Shown here: in pieces, positions 37,961 through 48,900 of the stretch
How positions within the stretch are numbered: position 1 is the stretch's first letter
Layout: each line of letters starts with the position of its first letter
Assembly (NCBI GenBank): GCA_030063045.1
Contig: JAQSEB010000002.1
Coordinates: 3,100,001 to 3,164,000, forward strand
DNA: 64,000 nt
From: Pratylenchus scribneri
Lineage: Eukaryota > Nematoda > Chromadorea > Rhabditida > Pratylenchidae
Direction: 5' to 3'
Program-made: the position numbers and the translations under genes
The notes under the pieces: generated by a model
Told to the model about the DNA's origin: nothing
Databases searched by the model: none
What the model saw: the letters and a program-made list of their open reading frames with translations, nothing else

Positions 37961-38060
37961 AAAGCGGATTGGGGCAATATTTGATTGATAGGGTGTCGGC
38001 TGACGGGTGGTGGGTACAGTAGGATGAATAAGAAAAGCCCTTTAGGCATCATTGGTATTG
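37961..38060 (+). repeat. Dispersed repeat, copy 2
   Basis: Same orientation as the copy at 8267-8373. It keeps AATATTTGATTGATAGGGTG, GGTACAGTAGGATGAATA and CCCTTTAGGCATCATTGG, but the centre is shortened and changed. It lies in the gene-poor region upstream of the visible unc-5 exons. Confidence 0.7.
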
Positions 38061-38301
38061 ACACGCTTGTTCAACTTATTAGAATAATTCCGCCTGTTTA
38101 AGTTGGATAATTCCGCCTAATTCTCCTGTCTAAGAATAATTGGGTCTGTTCTTACAATCTGCTCATGTTCTAAATATGATAGAAAATGAGGAGAATTAGT
38201 AATTTTTATGTTATTTGCACCAATATGATGTTGAGGCGAATTCTGTTGAATGAATGAGGCACAAAAGCAGCAATAGAAGGGGAAGAATTATATGAGGGAA
38301 T

Positions 38302-38315
38302 GGGGGGGGGGGGGG
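38302..38315 (+). repeat. Poly-G tract, 14 bases
   Basis: Second run of G on the + strand within 2 kb of the first, again in non-coding sequence upstream of unc-5. Confidence 0.85.
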
Positions 38316-39449
38316 TACACAATGTGCGCGCAGTTTTGTGGACTATTTGCTTTACGCATGGCCATTTCCCCCTTGGAGACTGGACCAAAAGGGGTTGGAC
38401 AGCTGTCCCTTCCAATTCCCCTTGGAAAGGCGCAAAACCGCCCAAAATGCTCCAACATTTTATTCTCACCCCTTATTCCTTTCCTCATCCTCGTACCCAT
38501 TTCCATTTTCTCTTTTTGTCGTTTTGCCGCAGTTTTTGCCTTATCCGCTTTTCCGCCGATTGTTTGCGTTCCATCTGTCCCTTCCCCCAAATCGGGGACG
38601 AAAATGCAACAAATTCCTCTCGCATACAAATGTTCATTGGCAACAAGTGTGAGCGGAATAAACACAAAAATATTCAAATTTGATCGAAAAATGGGATGGA
38701 TATGATTTAAGAGATTCCAAATTAATCAGAATTTTAAAATAAAAGAAATACATTTTCACTTTTCCGAATATTTTCTTTTTTCTGTGTGAAACAAAGCAAA
38801 TAAAAATGTCAAATTGTGGATTCTTGATTCAATGGTAATTTTGGGGGAATTGAAAATATGAATGAGGGAAATAGGAGAATAAATTATGGAGTGGAGACGG
38901 GGAATTATGAGGCCGATTTGAGAAGGAATGCGCGAATGCAATGAAATGGGCCGAAAAGGGGGATAGAGGAAAAACGGAAAGAATTATTGGATGGGAGCTT
39001 TGAATTGCTTTTTTGATCGAACGAAGGAGAAAATTATAGGGGGAAGCTGCAAATTGAAGACAAAATAATGGAAGTGGAAAATAATATTCTCGGTCTCGGC
39101 AAACAATTCATCAGAAGGAAATGGAGGGTGAAATTAGGGTGATTTGGGAGGAAAGAGAAGAAGATCATCTGGCCGATGAAATTTTGTCGAGAAGCAATGA
39201 AGGAAGAAATGATGGGAATTTGATGGGCAATTCAATCCATTCATCAGCCTTTGGTAGAGGTCAATTGGCGGAAAGGGATAGAACGGGATTAAGCCACCCC
39301 AGAAGCATAAAGAAATGAAACGGAAACGGGAAAAGGCTGAAAAAAATTATATATTTACAAAAAAAGGGAGTCGGTTTAATTCTTTTCCCTTATACTTCGT
39401 CAAAGGGTACAAATATAAAGCACAAACCAAATTTGCTGCGTTGTCAATT

Positions 39450-40618
39450 CTAGGGTTGCGCCCCCGGCCCCGCGGGGGCCACCCCCGACGGGGATCCCCG
39501 AGGATTTTGGGCCTCACCCCCGTCCCCGTCCCCGAAGGTCCATCCCCGTAAATCCCCGTCCCCGAAAGCTCACCCCCGCGGGGGTACGGGGGTGAACATG
39601 CACCCCATATTATTGGATTTTTCAAGGAAAATGGGATAAGATAAAGAAATTTTATGCAGATTTCTGTAGGGCGGTAAAAATTTTTCGCTGCGCGGCTTTA
39701 TCTGGCTAATATTTTTCGCTGCAAGGCTATTGAAACTTTTTCGGCGAGGGACATTTCCGTCTCGCCACTTCCATCTCAGTCAGCGAATTTGACGAGTTGC
39801 AGCTCGCCACCCAATTAAACAATTTAAAAGATCTAAAGTAAGTTTAATAGCCCTAATATTGGCTATCCATTGGTATGTTGATTATCTAAATATGTAAGTT
39901 TTGTCCAATTTTTGTCCAAAAACTTTGAAAAACCGCCTTTATTTTTGTATTTATGGCCATAACTTAGCCAAAACATTACAGTTTTTTATGAACAATATAT
40001 CAATAGATAGCTAATAATTGGGCTATAAGATGCACTTTAAACATTCTGATTGGTTATTTGGATGATGATTGATGAACTATGGTTCGTCAAAATTGCTGAT
40101 ACGGAAATAGCCGAGATAGAAATGATCTCAACCTAAACTTTTCTATTATTAAGTATGCAATTCCCAATCAAAGATTTACGAAAATCACTTCCTATAGCTA
40201 ATTTAGGAAACAAGAATCTGACTTCATCATATCTCGCCATATAGTTGATTTTATTTAAAAGTTTTCCAAGAAACTTCCGTCAAATTTTAGTTGTAAAAGC
40301 AAATTTGGATGATTTTCAATTGGAACCAACAAAATCTGGTTTTATTGCGGAAGAAATTAGATAGGAAATTGGAATAAATGACGATGTAAAATATATTTAC
40401 GCTTATAATTTATTGAAATTTTAGTAAATTTTTCTTCAGAAAATTTTTTGTCTGAAAAATAAGGCCTTTTAAAAAATTTAGATCACCCCCGTACCCCCGC
40501 GGGGATCCCCGCGGGGGTCCCCGTCAAGGTCACCCCCGTCCCCGTCCCCGAAGGTGCCATCCCCGATCACCCCCGTCCCCGTCCAACTCACCCCCGACCT
40601 TCGGGGGCGCAACCCTAG
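39450..40618. mobile_element. Non-autonomous DNA transposon with terminal inverted repeats
   Basis: The ends are perfect inverted repeats: CTAGGGTTGCGCCCCCG at the left and its reverse complement CGGGGGCGCAACCCTAG at the right. The element is flanked on both sides by TCAATT (39444-39449 and 40619-40624), a likely 6 bp target-site duplication. Inside each end are strongly GC-rich subterminal blocks made of repeated CCCCGTCCCCG, ACCCCCG and CCCGCGGGG pieces. The core of about 900 bp is AT-rich and has no long ORF, so no transposase is encoded. The superfamily is not recognised. Confidence 0.85.
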
Positions 40619-42373
40619 TCAATTCCCAATTCCCCTTTGCATTTTTGCCCTTTTGCATGCATTTTCGACGCTAATTAACTCGGCGCCGCCTTGCTCCACC
40701 CTTTCGCGCATCCATTCCAAGGGAATTGAAAGAGGGGGCACAATGAATGGATGAGGGAAGATGACCGGCACCCAAGGGGAAAATTGGCAAAAATTTTCTA
40801 CTAAAAATGGACAATTGGATGCGGATGTGGAGAGTGGATATCAAGGACAAATTGAAATGGGGGAATTGATGAAGAAGGCGCACTGTGGGAGAGAACCAAA
40901 TGAAATTCAAAAATTGGCCTAATTTGAATGAAAAAGGAGTATTTTTTTAATTTTTGATATCAGTTCAGAATAAAATGAATTTTTTGGTTAATTTTTCCAT
41001 TGGGATTTATTCGCAGATGGGTTCATTTATTAAATTATCTATTTTCTCAAAAAATTGGCCAAATGAATGAAAGAAAATGATGCCTCTAAAAACAAATAAA
41101 ATCTTTTGATCTAAAAAGGTGCTTGCGCGAAATTGGGTGAAAAATAGGAGCGAATGTTTGTAAGGAAAAATCGTGCACGAATAAAGAAAGGATCAGAGAG
41201 GAATTTCAATCGAATGAATGCATTGAAAAAAGTCGCATGACCCCTTTATAGAGACCGATTGGCCTTGGCCTTGCGCACGTTTATTTGGTTAAAGAGGGAA
41301 TTTTAGTAAGGGATGGGGAACTTTGCTGGCAACAATTTCTTCGCTGCACGAAATTGAGGTGGTCATCATTTAGAGGAGAGAGGACACTTTCAAAGAGAAA
41401 ATGGAGGAGTGGAGAACAAACAAGAACATGAACCAACTTTATAATAGTTCAATGAGAAAATTGAACGAATTAATGGACAAACCAAAAATTTTAGCCCATG
41501 TTAAAAGTTAAAACTATTATTTTGTTTATATTTTAATGTCTTATAAGCAAAATGTAATCAAGATTTAATCTCATTTTTTTGTTTTTATTTTGTCCTAAAA
41601 AAACCAAAAATTGGCCAAAACCTAAAATGTCCAATATTCTCCCCTATTGGAAAGGAATTAAAAAAAGTGAGGAAGGAGAATGGTGGGCCCATTTTTTGGC
41701 ATCCAATGTGGATTCATGAATTAATGGGAAAAGGCAACAGACGACTCGAATTTCAATTGCCCTGAATGGGCAGCAGCAAAAAAATCCCGGAAAAATTCTC
41801 TATGCATAATATTAGAAATTATTACATTAGTCGAGCAATAAATTTGCATAAAATTATTTATTCCTTTCCAATCTTTTAAAGAAAAGCAATTTCTGGCACT
41901 TCAGAATATAAAAAGTGGCTTCTGAAAGCAGTATCTTCAAAAAGCCGGTGCTGACAAAAAATAAAATGAAGAGGAATTTTGATGAATTTGCAGCTGTAAA
42001 AAAGTGGGAGGAGCAGATGATGGGAACGGGAAAGAGCCGAAAAGTCTGATGAGGGTAAGGGGAAAAGCCGACAAAATGCATGGAAAGTGTCCTTTCCCTA
42101 GAGGAAACCTCAAAACAGCCGTCCATTTCCCTCACCCACAAATAGCAAAAACATTCAAAAATAGGATGGATGGAATCGTCAACATTCCCCACGGGGTCCC
42201 CTCAAACCCTTCATAACATCACACGTTCCCGCGTCAACTTTGCTAAAATAAAGTGGCAATTGCCCATCGTCTATTTGCAAGACTTTTACACTCATCCAGC
42301 TATTATAAAAATTTGAGGACATTAGCAAACCAAAAAAATTGAGACAGAAATTGAAATATCTATGTGCTCGTAT

Positions 42374-42634
42374 TTAATGAATAATATTTTTTTTAAATTT
42401 AGTGAGAGAGGATTTGTATAAAATTTCCACCCATGGCTCCCCATTCTCACATTCGGCCGGATCCACTGCAAAATAGTCGTCATAGAATGTTTTGCTTTTT
42501 GACCTTTCGACGGTAGCCAAATTAGCCGCCGTAATTTCTGTAACTTTCTTTTGTTCATCACCCAAAATGCGTCGGTATTCCTCATCGTCAAGGCGTTCTT
42601 CCTCCGGATCCCAGTCTTCATCAAATTGGAACAT
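42374..42634 (-). CDS. Small acidic protein of 86 aa, function unknown
   Basis: A single open frame starting MFQFDEDWDPEEERLDDEEY and running through EITAANLATVERSKSKTFYDDY to ENGEPWVEILYK. The composition is protein-like (acidic, with aromatic residues) and unlike the chance frames around it. The stop follows a Lys/Asn/Ile tail (FKKNIIH) that could be read-through of a missed splice donor, so the true 3' end may differ. No family recognised, no membrane segment. It may be an independent small gene or one exon of a larger one. Confidence 0.45.
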   Translation of the reverse strand: MFQFDEDWDPEEERLDDEEYRRILGDEQKKVTEITAANLATVERSKSKTFYDDYFAVDPAECENGEPWVEILYKSSLTKFKKNIIH

Positions 42635-43685
42635 TTTTTGGTGGCGTTAATGGCAATAAAAATGTGTAGTTTATTTGTTGGGTTGTTTGACGATTCTCGA
42701 TAAATTTATTTAATGACTGCTTGAATTTTAATTGAAATTAAGAGGAATGGAAATGGTTGATCGAGGCAATCAAGCCGATTGGAATGACAAAGAGGTGGAT
42801 CCTATGGTGCTAAAATCAATTCGGCCTTTGGAATGGCCAAATAGCAGCATTTAGTTTGGTGGGCTTTGTCCTCTGTAGGGAAAGGGGGCAATGATTGATA
42901 TGGACGTCGATGGAATGAGGGAATTGGATGGAAAATGAGGAATTGGATGGAAAATGAGGAATTGGAAGGCGGAAAAGAAGAATGGCCAAAAGATTGGCCC
43001 TCCCAAGTGGCCGAGAGCAACAGGCGGGAAAATAAGGGTTTGATTCTCGGCAAAATGGATGGAAGGGGATGGTCCCAGGGGAAGTGTTTTGACAAGCAAA
43101 TAGGATGGGGTGCAATTCTCATTTTGGGTTGTATTGGCAAAAGATAGAAAATAAATTGTTGCATTTGTTGTGGTCAAATGAGAGGACATCGGTCCACGAC
43201 AATTTGGTGGAATTGACTTGGGTTTGGTAGTCAAGAAAATGGCAAAAAATATTTTAATGGCTAAAAAGTTTATTTTATGCAAAATCCTAATAAGTCTCCA
43301 AAAAATGAATGAAAACATTTTGTGGCCATCGATATTTTTGACTATTTTATTGTTTAGAATAATATAATCCTTTTCCCTCTCCATTTATTTACCAAAAACA
43401 TTTGCTTAAATGGGTTGGCCATCACCATCAATCATCGTTCGCTGCAATTCAGCCAAAAAACAAAAGAAGCCTGTCTTAACTCTTTTTGTTTGGTTCCTTT
43501 TTCGCTATTTTCGATGTTAGCCGCCATCCAAAAGATAATAATAATATCTATCTACTAGCATTAATTACAATACTCCTAGGAATTGGAATTAGCCATCTTT
43601 TAATTTAAAATTTGAGAAAATAATTGAAATTAATGTAAATAAAATTCAATTATAATTTTCAAATTATATTTTTTTCATCTTTTGC
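42635..43685. other. Intergenic region with a short tandem repeat
   Basis: No gene supported. About 42922-42967 holds two full and one partial copy of a 19-base unit (AATTGGATGGAAAATGAGG). The remainder is AT-rich sequence between the small acidic ORF and the 3' end of the anoctamin gene. Confidence 0.5.
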
Positions 43686-46600
43686 TTAAAAATCATTGTT
43701 CTCCATTGTCAAGAATCTCAATAGAATCAGAGCCAAATTAACCCAAATGCCAGCCAAACACATTATCTGGAGAAGAATAATAGGGAAAATTAAGTGGTTG
43801 GAGTTTATTTGTTTTGGTCATAATTTCACTTCAACCTGTTTATGTAGAAAAAAATAATTCCACTTTATAAAAACAGCCGAATTCAAAGAAGAAATATCAA
43901 TGCCAATAATGCCTAAAAGGGCTTTCCTATTCATCCTACTGTACCCCCACTTTTTGCCTAATCACCCCACCCGTCACCCTATCAATCAAATATTGCCTCG
44001 ATCTGCCTTTTTAAACTCACTCATTTCTCCATTAAAGGTTTACTTTTTCGCCCACTTTTTCGACCTTCTGTTATCATAATTTTTTGCACAACACATAAAT
44101 ATATTTAAAGTTCAGTTCAACTAATCCCAATCCCTCTTTGAGCCACTGAGGATTTAGGCCTACGGAGAAAGCCCGGGGCGAGAGCCCAGGCTCATTTTCA
44201 CCCCGTACAACAATAGTACCGGGAATAAGGACTTTAATTCTCAAAAATGATTCCCAAAAAGAATAGTTCACATGATTTTTAAATAGTTAAATGATAGATA
44301 TTTCCTTGGGCATAAATTAGATGAATCCCAAAAGTAATAACAAAATTGCGGTTAAATAAGTTATTTTAGAGAGGTTTAAAAATGGCTATACCTTGTTAGC
44401 TTCAAAGGTTTAGAAAATTTGGTTTTCTTATAGCTCAATTGCGAAAAATTTATAAATAGTTATGGCTATCTTCGTTGCTATAAACACACTTTGATTGCAT
44501 TTTGCCATCCTCCATCGCCATGTTGAGGGGCCGGACAGGGCCAGGGCCTACGGTGGACCAAACACAATTTGAAGGCATCGACACGGGCTTCGAGCAAATT
44601 ATTGAGGAATGCGCAAAGTGCTGCTGGGGGAAAGGCAGACGAAAAAAGAAGAACATATCCTTTTTGGGAAAAATAATGAAATTAAATTGTTTTTTTGGCA
44701 TAAGATAAGATGTAATTATTTGATCAACACTATCAAAAAGAATCCCTGGCTCCAGAAAACGATTATTTCTGATAGTTTCCATAAATTTAAATTGGCCATA
44801 AAATGTTACATCAAAATTGGTACCCACCCAATTGGACGAACATTTCCAAATAATCATCAACAGGGCGGCCATATTCACTCAATACAATTTGTCTTTCCGC
44901 AATGGATTCACCCAAATTTTCGGTGCTGCTGGATGCGATAGATTCGCTACGCAATAATTTGGCTCTTCTTCTGGCAGCCGTTCCCATTTTGCCCAAAAAT
45001 GCCCATTGCAACTGGCGAAGTTGGCCAAGAACTAGGGGAATGCCAATTTCCGTGAAATTTTGCACAAATTGACGGGTGATCAAAAGGGTGGCGAGAGTCT
45101 GACAAAAAAAAATTTAAATGTTTTTCGCTCGATATGATATATATTTTCCATCAATATCATCATAATAAACCTACATCCTGAAGCCGTTCCCAATCGCCTA
45201 GCCAGAATGCAATATAAAAAAGGGGGCAAAAGGCGCTGATCGACTGGAATAGTGCCAGCCGCCAAATCAATTCATTATCATTAAAAGCGTCTACTACATT
45301 CCTTCCCTTAATATTGTTTTCCAATTTTGAGTTTGTACGATTCCGATAAAGTGATTCCGCTCCAATGCACACCAATCCCTGGAGCACAATTGACGTTCGA
45401 CTAAGCCATCCTTGGCCATATTCCTGTAGGGGAATATTTGTGGTCAATGAATGAATGGATGAATGAAAAGAATTGGATAAAGAAAATAGAATTTAGATAG
45501 AGCTGATTCTCATAAATATGATAAGATATAAAATATGCAATTAGTCCACCTCTTTAGCCCAATCTTGAAGTTGTAAAAGGCCAATCAAAATGGCCAACAG
45601 AGATAATAACGAAAGAAAATCGAAGGATAGCCAAAATTGGGGCGAGATGGCAGATTTAGGATTAGTCAGAAAATGCCAAAGTCGATAGGGGGCTATGCCA
45701 AAAAAATGTTCAAAAACAGAAGAATAATTTGAGTCTCGATTTCGTTTTTCCATCAATTTTGATTCTGCTGATCCAACATTAGCCCATTCGCTGGTCATTT
45801 TCCTTTGTTGATATTCCCAACTGCGGAGAAAGCCAATTGCCCAAATGGCATTGAATAGGGCAAACATCACAAAAGGCATGAATTCCGGTGAATTGGAGGA
45901 GGAGAAAAATTGTTGGATGAACATCCAAGTGCCTGAAAATGTCATGCAAATATTGTGGAATCTTTAACTTTTACCAATCACTGCCGGAACAATCAGCCAA
46001 ATGGTAAAGTAAGAAAGCCAAGCAAAATAAAGGGCAATTTCGGGGCCAAAATACTCCCTGATTTGGCCAATTGGTGGGCTCAGAACTTCAGAAGGCGAGG
46101 CAAAAACCCAATTGTTTTGAAGATGGCTAAGTTGTGAGAGTTGATGGAGCGGAATTATGGAATGGATCAGACGACTTCCGGATTCGGATTGCAGAAAGGA
46201 AACTGCAAGAAATTGGAGTTTTTAATGTGCAAGGAATGGGAATCTTTGAATGCAAGGAATTTGCATAAAAGTTCGTTGGCCATAAAACTTTAATGCCGAC
46301 CTAAATGAGTGGCTAGTGGAATTTGAAGTTGATCATTTTGCCCAAAATAGATGGGTTGCTGATCTTCGGTATCATTTGTGACGATGGAATCCAATCGCTT
46401 CTTGATCATCAGAAGATAATCGGCAGAACTAAAAAGTATTTGTAATCGAAAATGTGGCAAAAATCTTCGGTCTTCTAAATCTGCTATATAATTCCAAATT
46501 AATGGTCTTTGGTTTTAGTGATATTGCTGCCAAAATAAAAATGAATATAAGAGAAAAGTAGGCAAAAATTGATGATTTTAGTGTTCTCCATCATTGAAAA

Positions 46601-47024
46601 GTTGATAAATTAATGTATTCCTTTATTGCCTTTTTATAATGGCATTGAATCGCAAAATACTGTAGGACCGCCCATAATTGCCCCTTTTCTACAGTCGAAT
46701 TTTTGATGGATGCCCCGAAGGAATTATTCACCTTATCTCGGCATTTTTCTCCTCACTCTCTCTCACTTCCAATGCATAGCCTCTTTGATGGCGGCGAACA
46801 TTCAAATCGAGATCGGGACAATGTCTGCCAACCTAAAAATTCGAAAACCAACAATTGAGAATCATTTTTTCTTAATTATTTTGCCAACAAACAATTTTTG
46901 CAATTTGTTGCGCCCCATCTCGGCCAAGTTTAGTGGAAAATGAGAGCAACACGCAGTCCAATTCATTCTCGAGCTGATCATTGCTCGAGGTCAGGGCCGA
47001 AAAATCAATCAATTCTTTGAGCAT
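43686..47024 (-). CDS. Anoctamin (TMEM16 family), closest to ANO10, possibly C-terminally short
   Basis: TMEM16 proteins are Ca2+-regulated chloride channels or lipid scramblases with ten transmembrane helices. On the - strand: an N-terminal cytoplasmic region starts at 47024 (MLKELIDFSALTSSNDQLEN), followed by IREYFGPEIALYFAWLSYFT (about 46000-46065) and later TM segments (FWLSFDFLSLLSLLAILIGL). Then come the ELIWRLALFQSISAFCPLFYIAFWLGDWERL and LATLLITRQFVQNF blocks typical of ANO10. YVLLFSSAFPPAALCAFLNN and LEARVDAFKLCLVHRRPWP (44490-44670) correspond to the conserved region before TM9. Splicing from 44490 to an exon at 43686-43766 gives IMCLAGIWVNLALILLRFLT, a plausible TM9, then a stop. 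The last helix of other anoctamins is not found. N-terminal exon joins near 46450-46730 are uncertain. Confidence 0.8.
43898..44012 (-). repeat. Dispersed repeat, copy 3 (inverted)
   Basis: Reverse complement of the copies at 8267 and 37961. It matches copy 1 from AAAAGGCAGAT to ATTGGCATTG, with the same GGGGTACAGTAGGATGA core. It lies inside the 723 bp last intron of the anoctamin gene (43767-44489), in sense orientation with that gene. Confidence 0.7.
44130..44225 (-). other. GC-rich structured segment in the anoctamin intron
   Basis: A GC-rich island with stem-forming pieces, CCCGGTAC / GTACGGGG and GAGCC / GGCTC, embedded in AT-rich intron sequence. It may be a short interspersed element or a structured RNA. 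No coding or Pol III promoter evidence. Confidence 0.25.
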
Positions 47025-47822
47025 TTTTCAAAAATAAATTGCGAAAAATGAAGAGAAAAAATAACAAAACAAAAAAAAAAGAAACAACAGGTGGAAAAAT
47101 CGTGAAGGAATCGAGAGGAATTCACTTTTATAGGGCGGGGACCGGGGAATGAATGAATGAGGGCTTATTGGTGGTGGTTTGTTCCGCCTACCTAATTCAA
47201 TTTGGAAATTGAAAATTGATCTTGAAGGATGAAATGAAAGAAAATGCCTTGAAAGAAACATTCATTTATTTTATTTGTTGCCATTATCAAAATATTTAAC
47301 TTGGTAAATTTTTATATAATTTGTTTTCAATTATTTCTTATTTTTATTCCTTTAAACACTAACTCACACTATGATGAAAACTAAAATGTTCCCTTCTGTC
47401 GATTGGATGTGTAAAAAAGGAAAATAGTAGTGGCAAATAATTTTCCTTTAAGGGTGGGGAAATGGATGGAATTAATCGGACCAATTTTCAAAAAGTTAAC
47501 TGGCAAATGATTTTCCTTAAGGGTGGGGGAAAGGGATGGAATTAATCGGACCAATTTTCAAAAAGTTAGCTGGCAAATGATTTTCCTTAAGGGTGGGGAA
47601 ATGGACGGAATTAATCGGACTAATTTTCAAAAAAGTCAGTCATCCGTCTTTTTAGAGACCATACAAATCCTTATTTGCTAGTAATTTTTTTATAAGAAGG
47701 TAAAAAAGAATGTTGGTCAACAAATTTTATTGTCAAAAATGGGAGTTAACAAAATTGAAAATGCAATTATTTTGTGCCATGCACCAATTTATAATTTCAT
47801 CAATTCATGTCTTTTCATATAG
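47025..47822. other. Intergenic region with tandem repeats
   Basis: It lies between the anoctamin start and the 3' end of car-1, so it holds the anoctamin promoter and the car-1 3' flank. It contains the 70 bp tandem array at 47431-47639. No ORF is supported. Confidence 0.55.
47431..47639. repeat. Minisatellite: three tandem copies of a 70 bp unit
   Basis: The copies begin at 47431, 47501 and 47571, each starting TGGCAAAT(A/G)ATTTTCC, running through AAGGGTGGGG and GGAATTAATCGGAC, and ending at TTTTCAAAAAG. Copies differ at few positions, so the array looks recent. Non-coding. Confidence 0.9.
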
Positions 47823-48900
47823 TCACTTGGGGGCCCAATTCATCCACGGAGCTCCACGCTTCCAATCCGGGCGCACATTTGTACTTTAATTTATTGTTAC
47901 AGAATTTATTTTCTAAATTTTACCCGGTTGCTTTCTCAAGTGCATCGCAGGAGATGTTGTCGAAGAATGAGAGTGTCTTGTTATAGAATTCCGGTGACTC
48001 TTCCTGTTGCTGTTGCTCCTCATTTTCATCTCCATCCTTATCCTTTTGATCCTCGATAATCTTCTCACGGAATTGTTGATTTGCTTCCTCAAAATCATAG
48101 TCCTTGTGGAACATTGGAGGTGGTCCTATAGGAAAATGGGATTTAAAATTTAAATGATGTAATTTTGAATTCATACCAGCAAATGGAAAGATATTATTCA
48201 TAGGCATTCCGGTGCCCGTGTTCTTGAAACGCTGTCGTGAAAGTTGAAATTGTGGCGGTGGATAACGATAATTGTTGGAGCGGATTGGACCACCAATGGA
48301 CATCAGCTGTTCGAATGATTGTCGGGATCCCGGTCCAAATTTGTCTAAAAATTGTTCTATTATATTTTTATAAAAATATTATAAATAAACTAACCTCCAA
48401 TATGTCCACCAATACCATTATTCGATGTCATTCCACCGATCGTGTTCATCATATTCAACTTGGGTGGCAATTTTGGTTCGGGCGGCGGATTCTTAGAGAT
48501 GGACACAATTGCCGGATCATAGGGAAGAGTGTTCGATTTTGGACTTGATGCCTTCGGTTGCTCGCAGACAATTAAATCCTTTATGTCGCTTGCCTTGAAG
48601 ATTATGAAGTCGTAAACTTCATCACGAGGTGGCACAAAGACTGGGGTGCGTCGATCTTCTGTCCCGTATGAGTGAACTGACAAATTTCAACCATTAATAG
48701 AATTTATTTGAAATATTCAAATTAAATTACCTTTGGCGAGAGCGATTGTTGATTCAATTGGGTCGACAGTATATAGAGTCCCTTCGTATCTTAAGATTTT
48801 AGGAATTAAGGATATATACATATTTATATTTATAAAAAAGTTACCGAATATCCAACTTGGAAATCAGACTAATTTTGCTTCCAATGTATGGCGGTTGCAT
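47823..48900 (-). CDS. car-1: CAR-1 / LSM14 (RAP55, Scd6) mRNP protein
   Basis: LSM14-family proteins bind mRNA and the helicase DDX6 in P granules and P bodies and repress translation. Seen on the - strand: an Lsm14 domain from the start ([20 protein letters not shown] ... [35 protein letters not shown]), a Pro/Gly/Asn-rich linker ([20 protein letters not shown]), and the FDF region ([20 protein letters not shown]). An acidic/Gln stretch and an FFD box ([17 protein letters not shown]) follow. A last short exon adds [18 protein letters not shown] and the stop at 47823-47825. Five or more exons. The TFG box and RGG tail usual in this family are not seen after the FFD box. Divergent from NAF1 with a 1.1 kb gap. 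Confidence 0.92.

Larger units (their letters stand above)
35298..42373. other. Gene-poor region upstream of the visible unc-5 exons
   Basis: About 7 kb with no supported coding exon. It probably includes the first unc-5 intron(s) with the unfound signal-peptide exon, and the unc-5 promoter. It holds two long poly-G tracts, one dispersed-repeat copy and a 1.17 kb inverted-repeat element, listed separately. The many 60-150 codon open frames overlap each other on both strands and are taken as chance. Confidence 0.55.

Noticed and set aside
36031..38705. Several overlapping open frames of 80-155 codons upstream of unc-5
   Set aside because: They occur on both strands over the same bases, follow base composition (poly-G, GGAAT runs) and lack domains and splice context.
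39315..39625. Open frames across the left end of the TIR element (RPRPRGG-type peptides)
   Set aside because: They arise from the GC-rich CCCCG arrays and cross the transposon boundary.
44450..44878. Single 142-codon - strand frame over the anoctamin 3' exons
   Set aside because: The correct anoctamin reading (LNNLLEARVDAFKLC, RRPWP) is in another frame with an intron just upstream.
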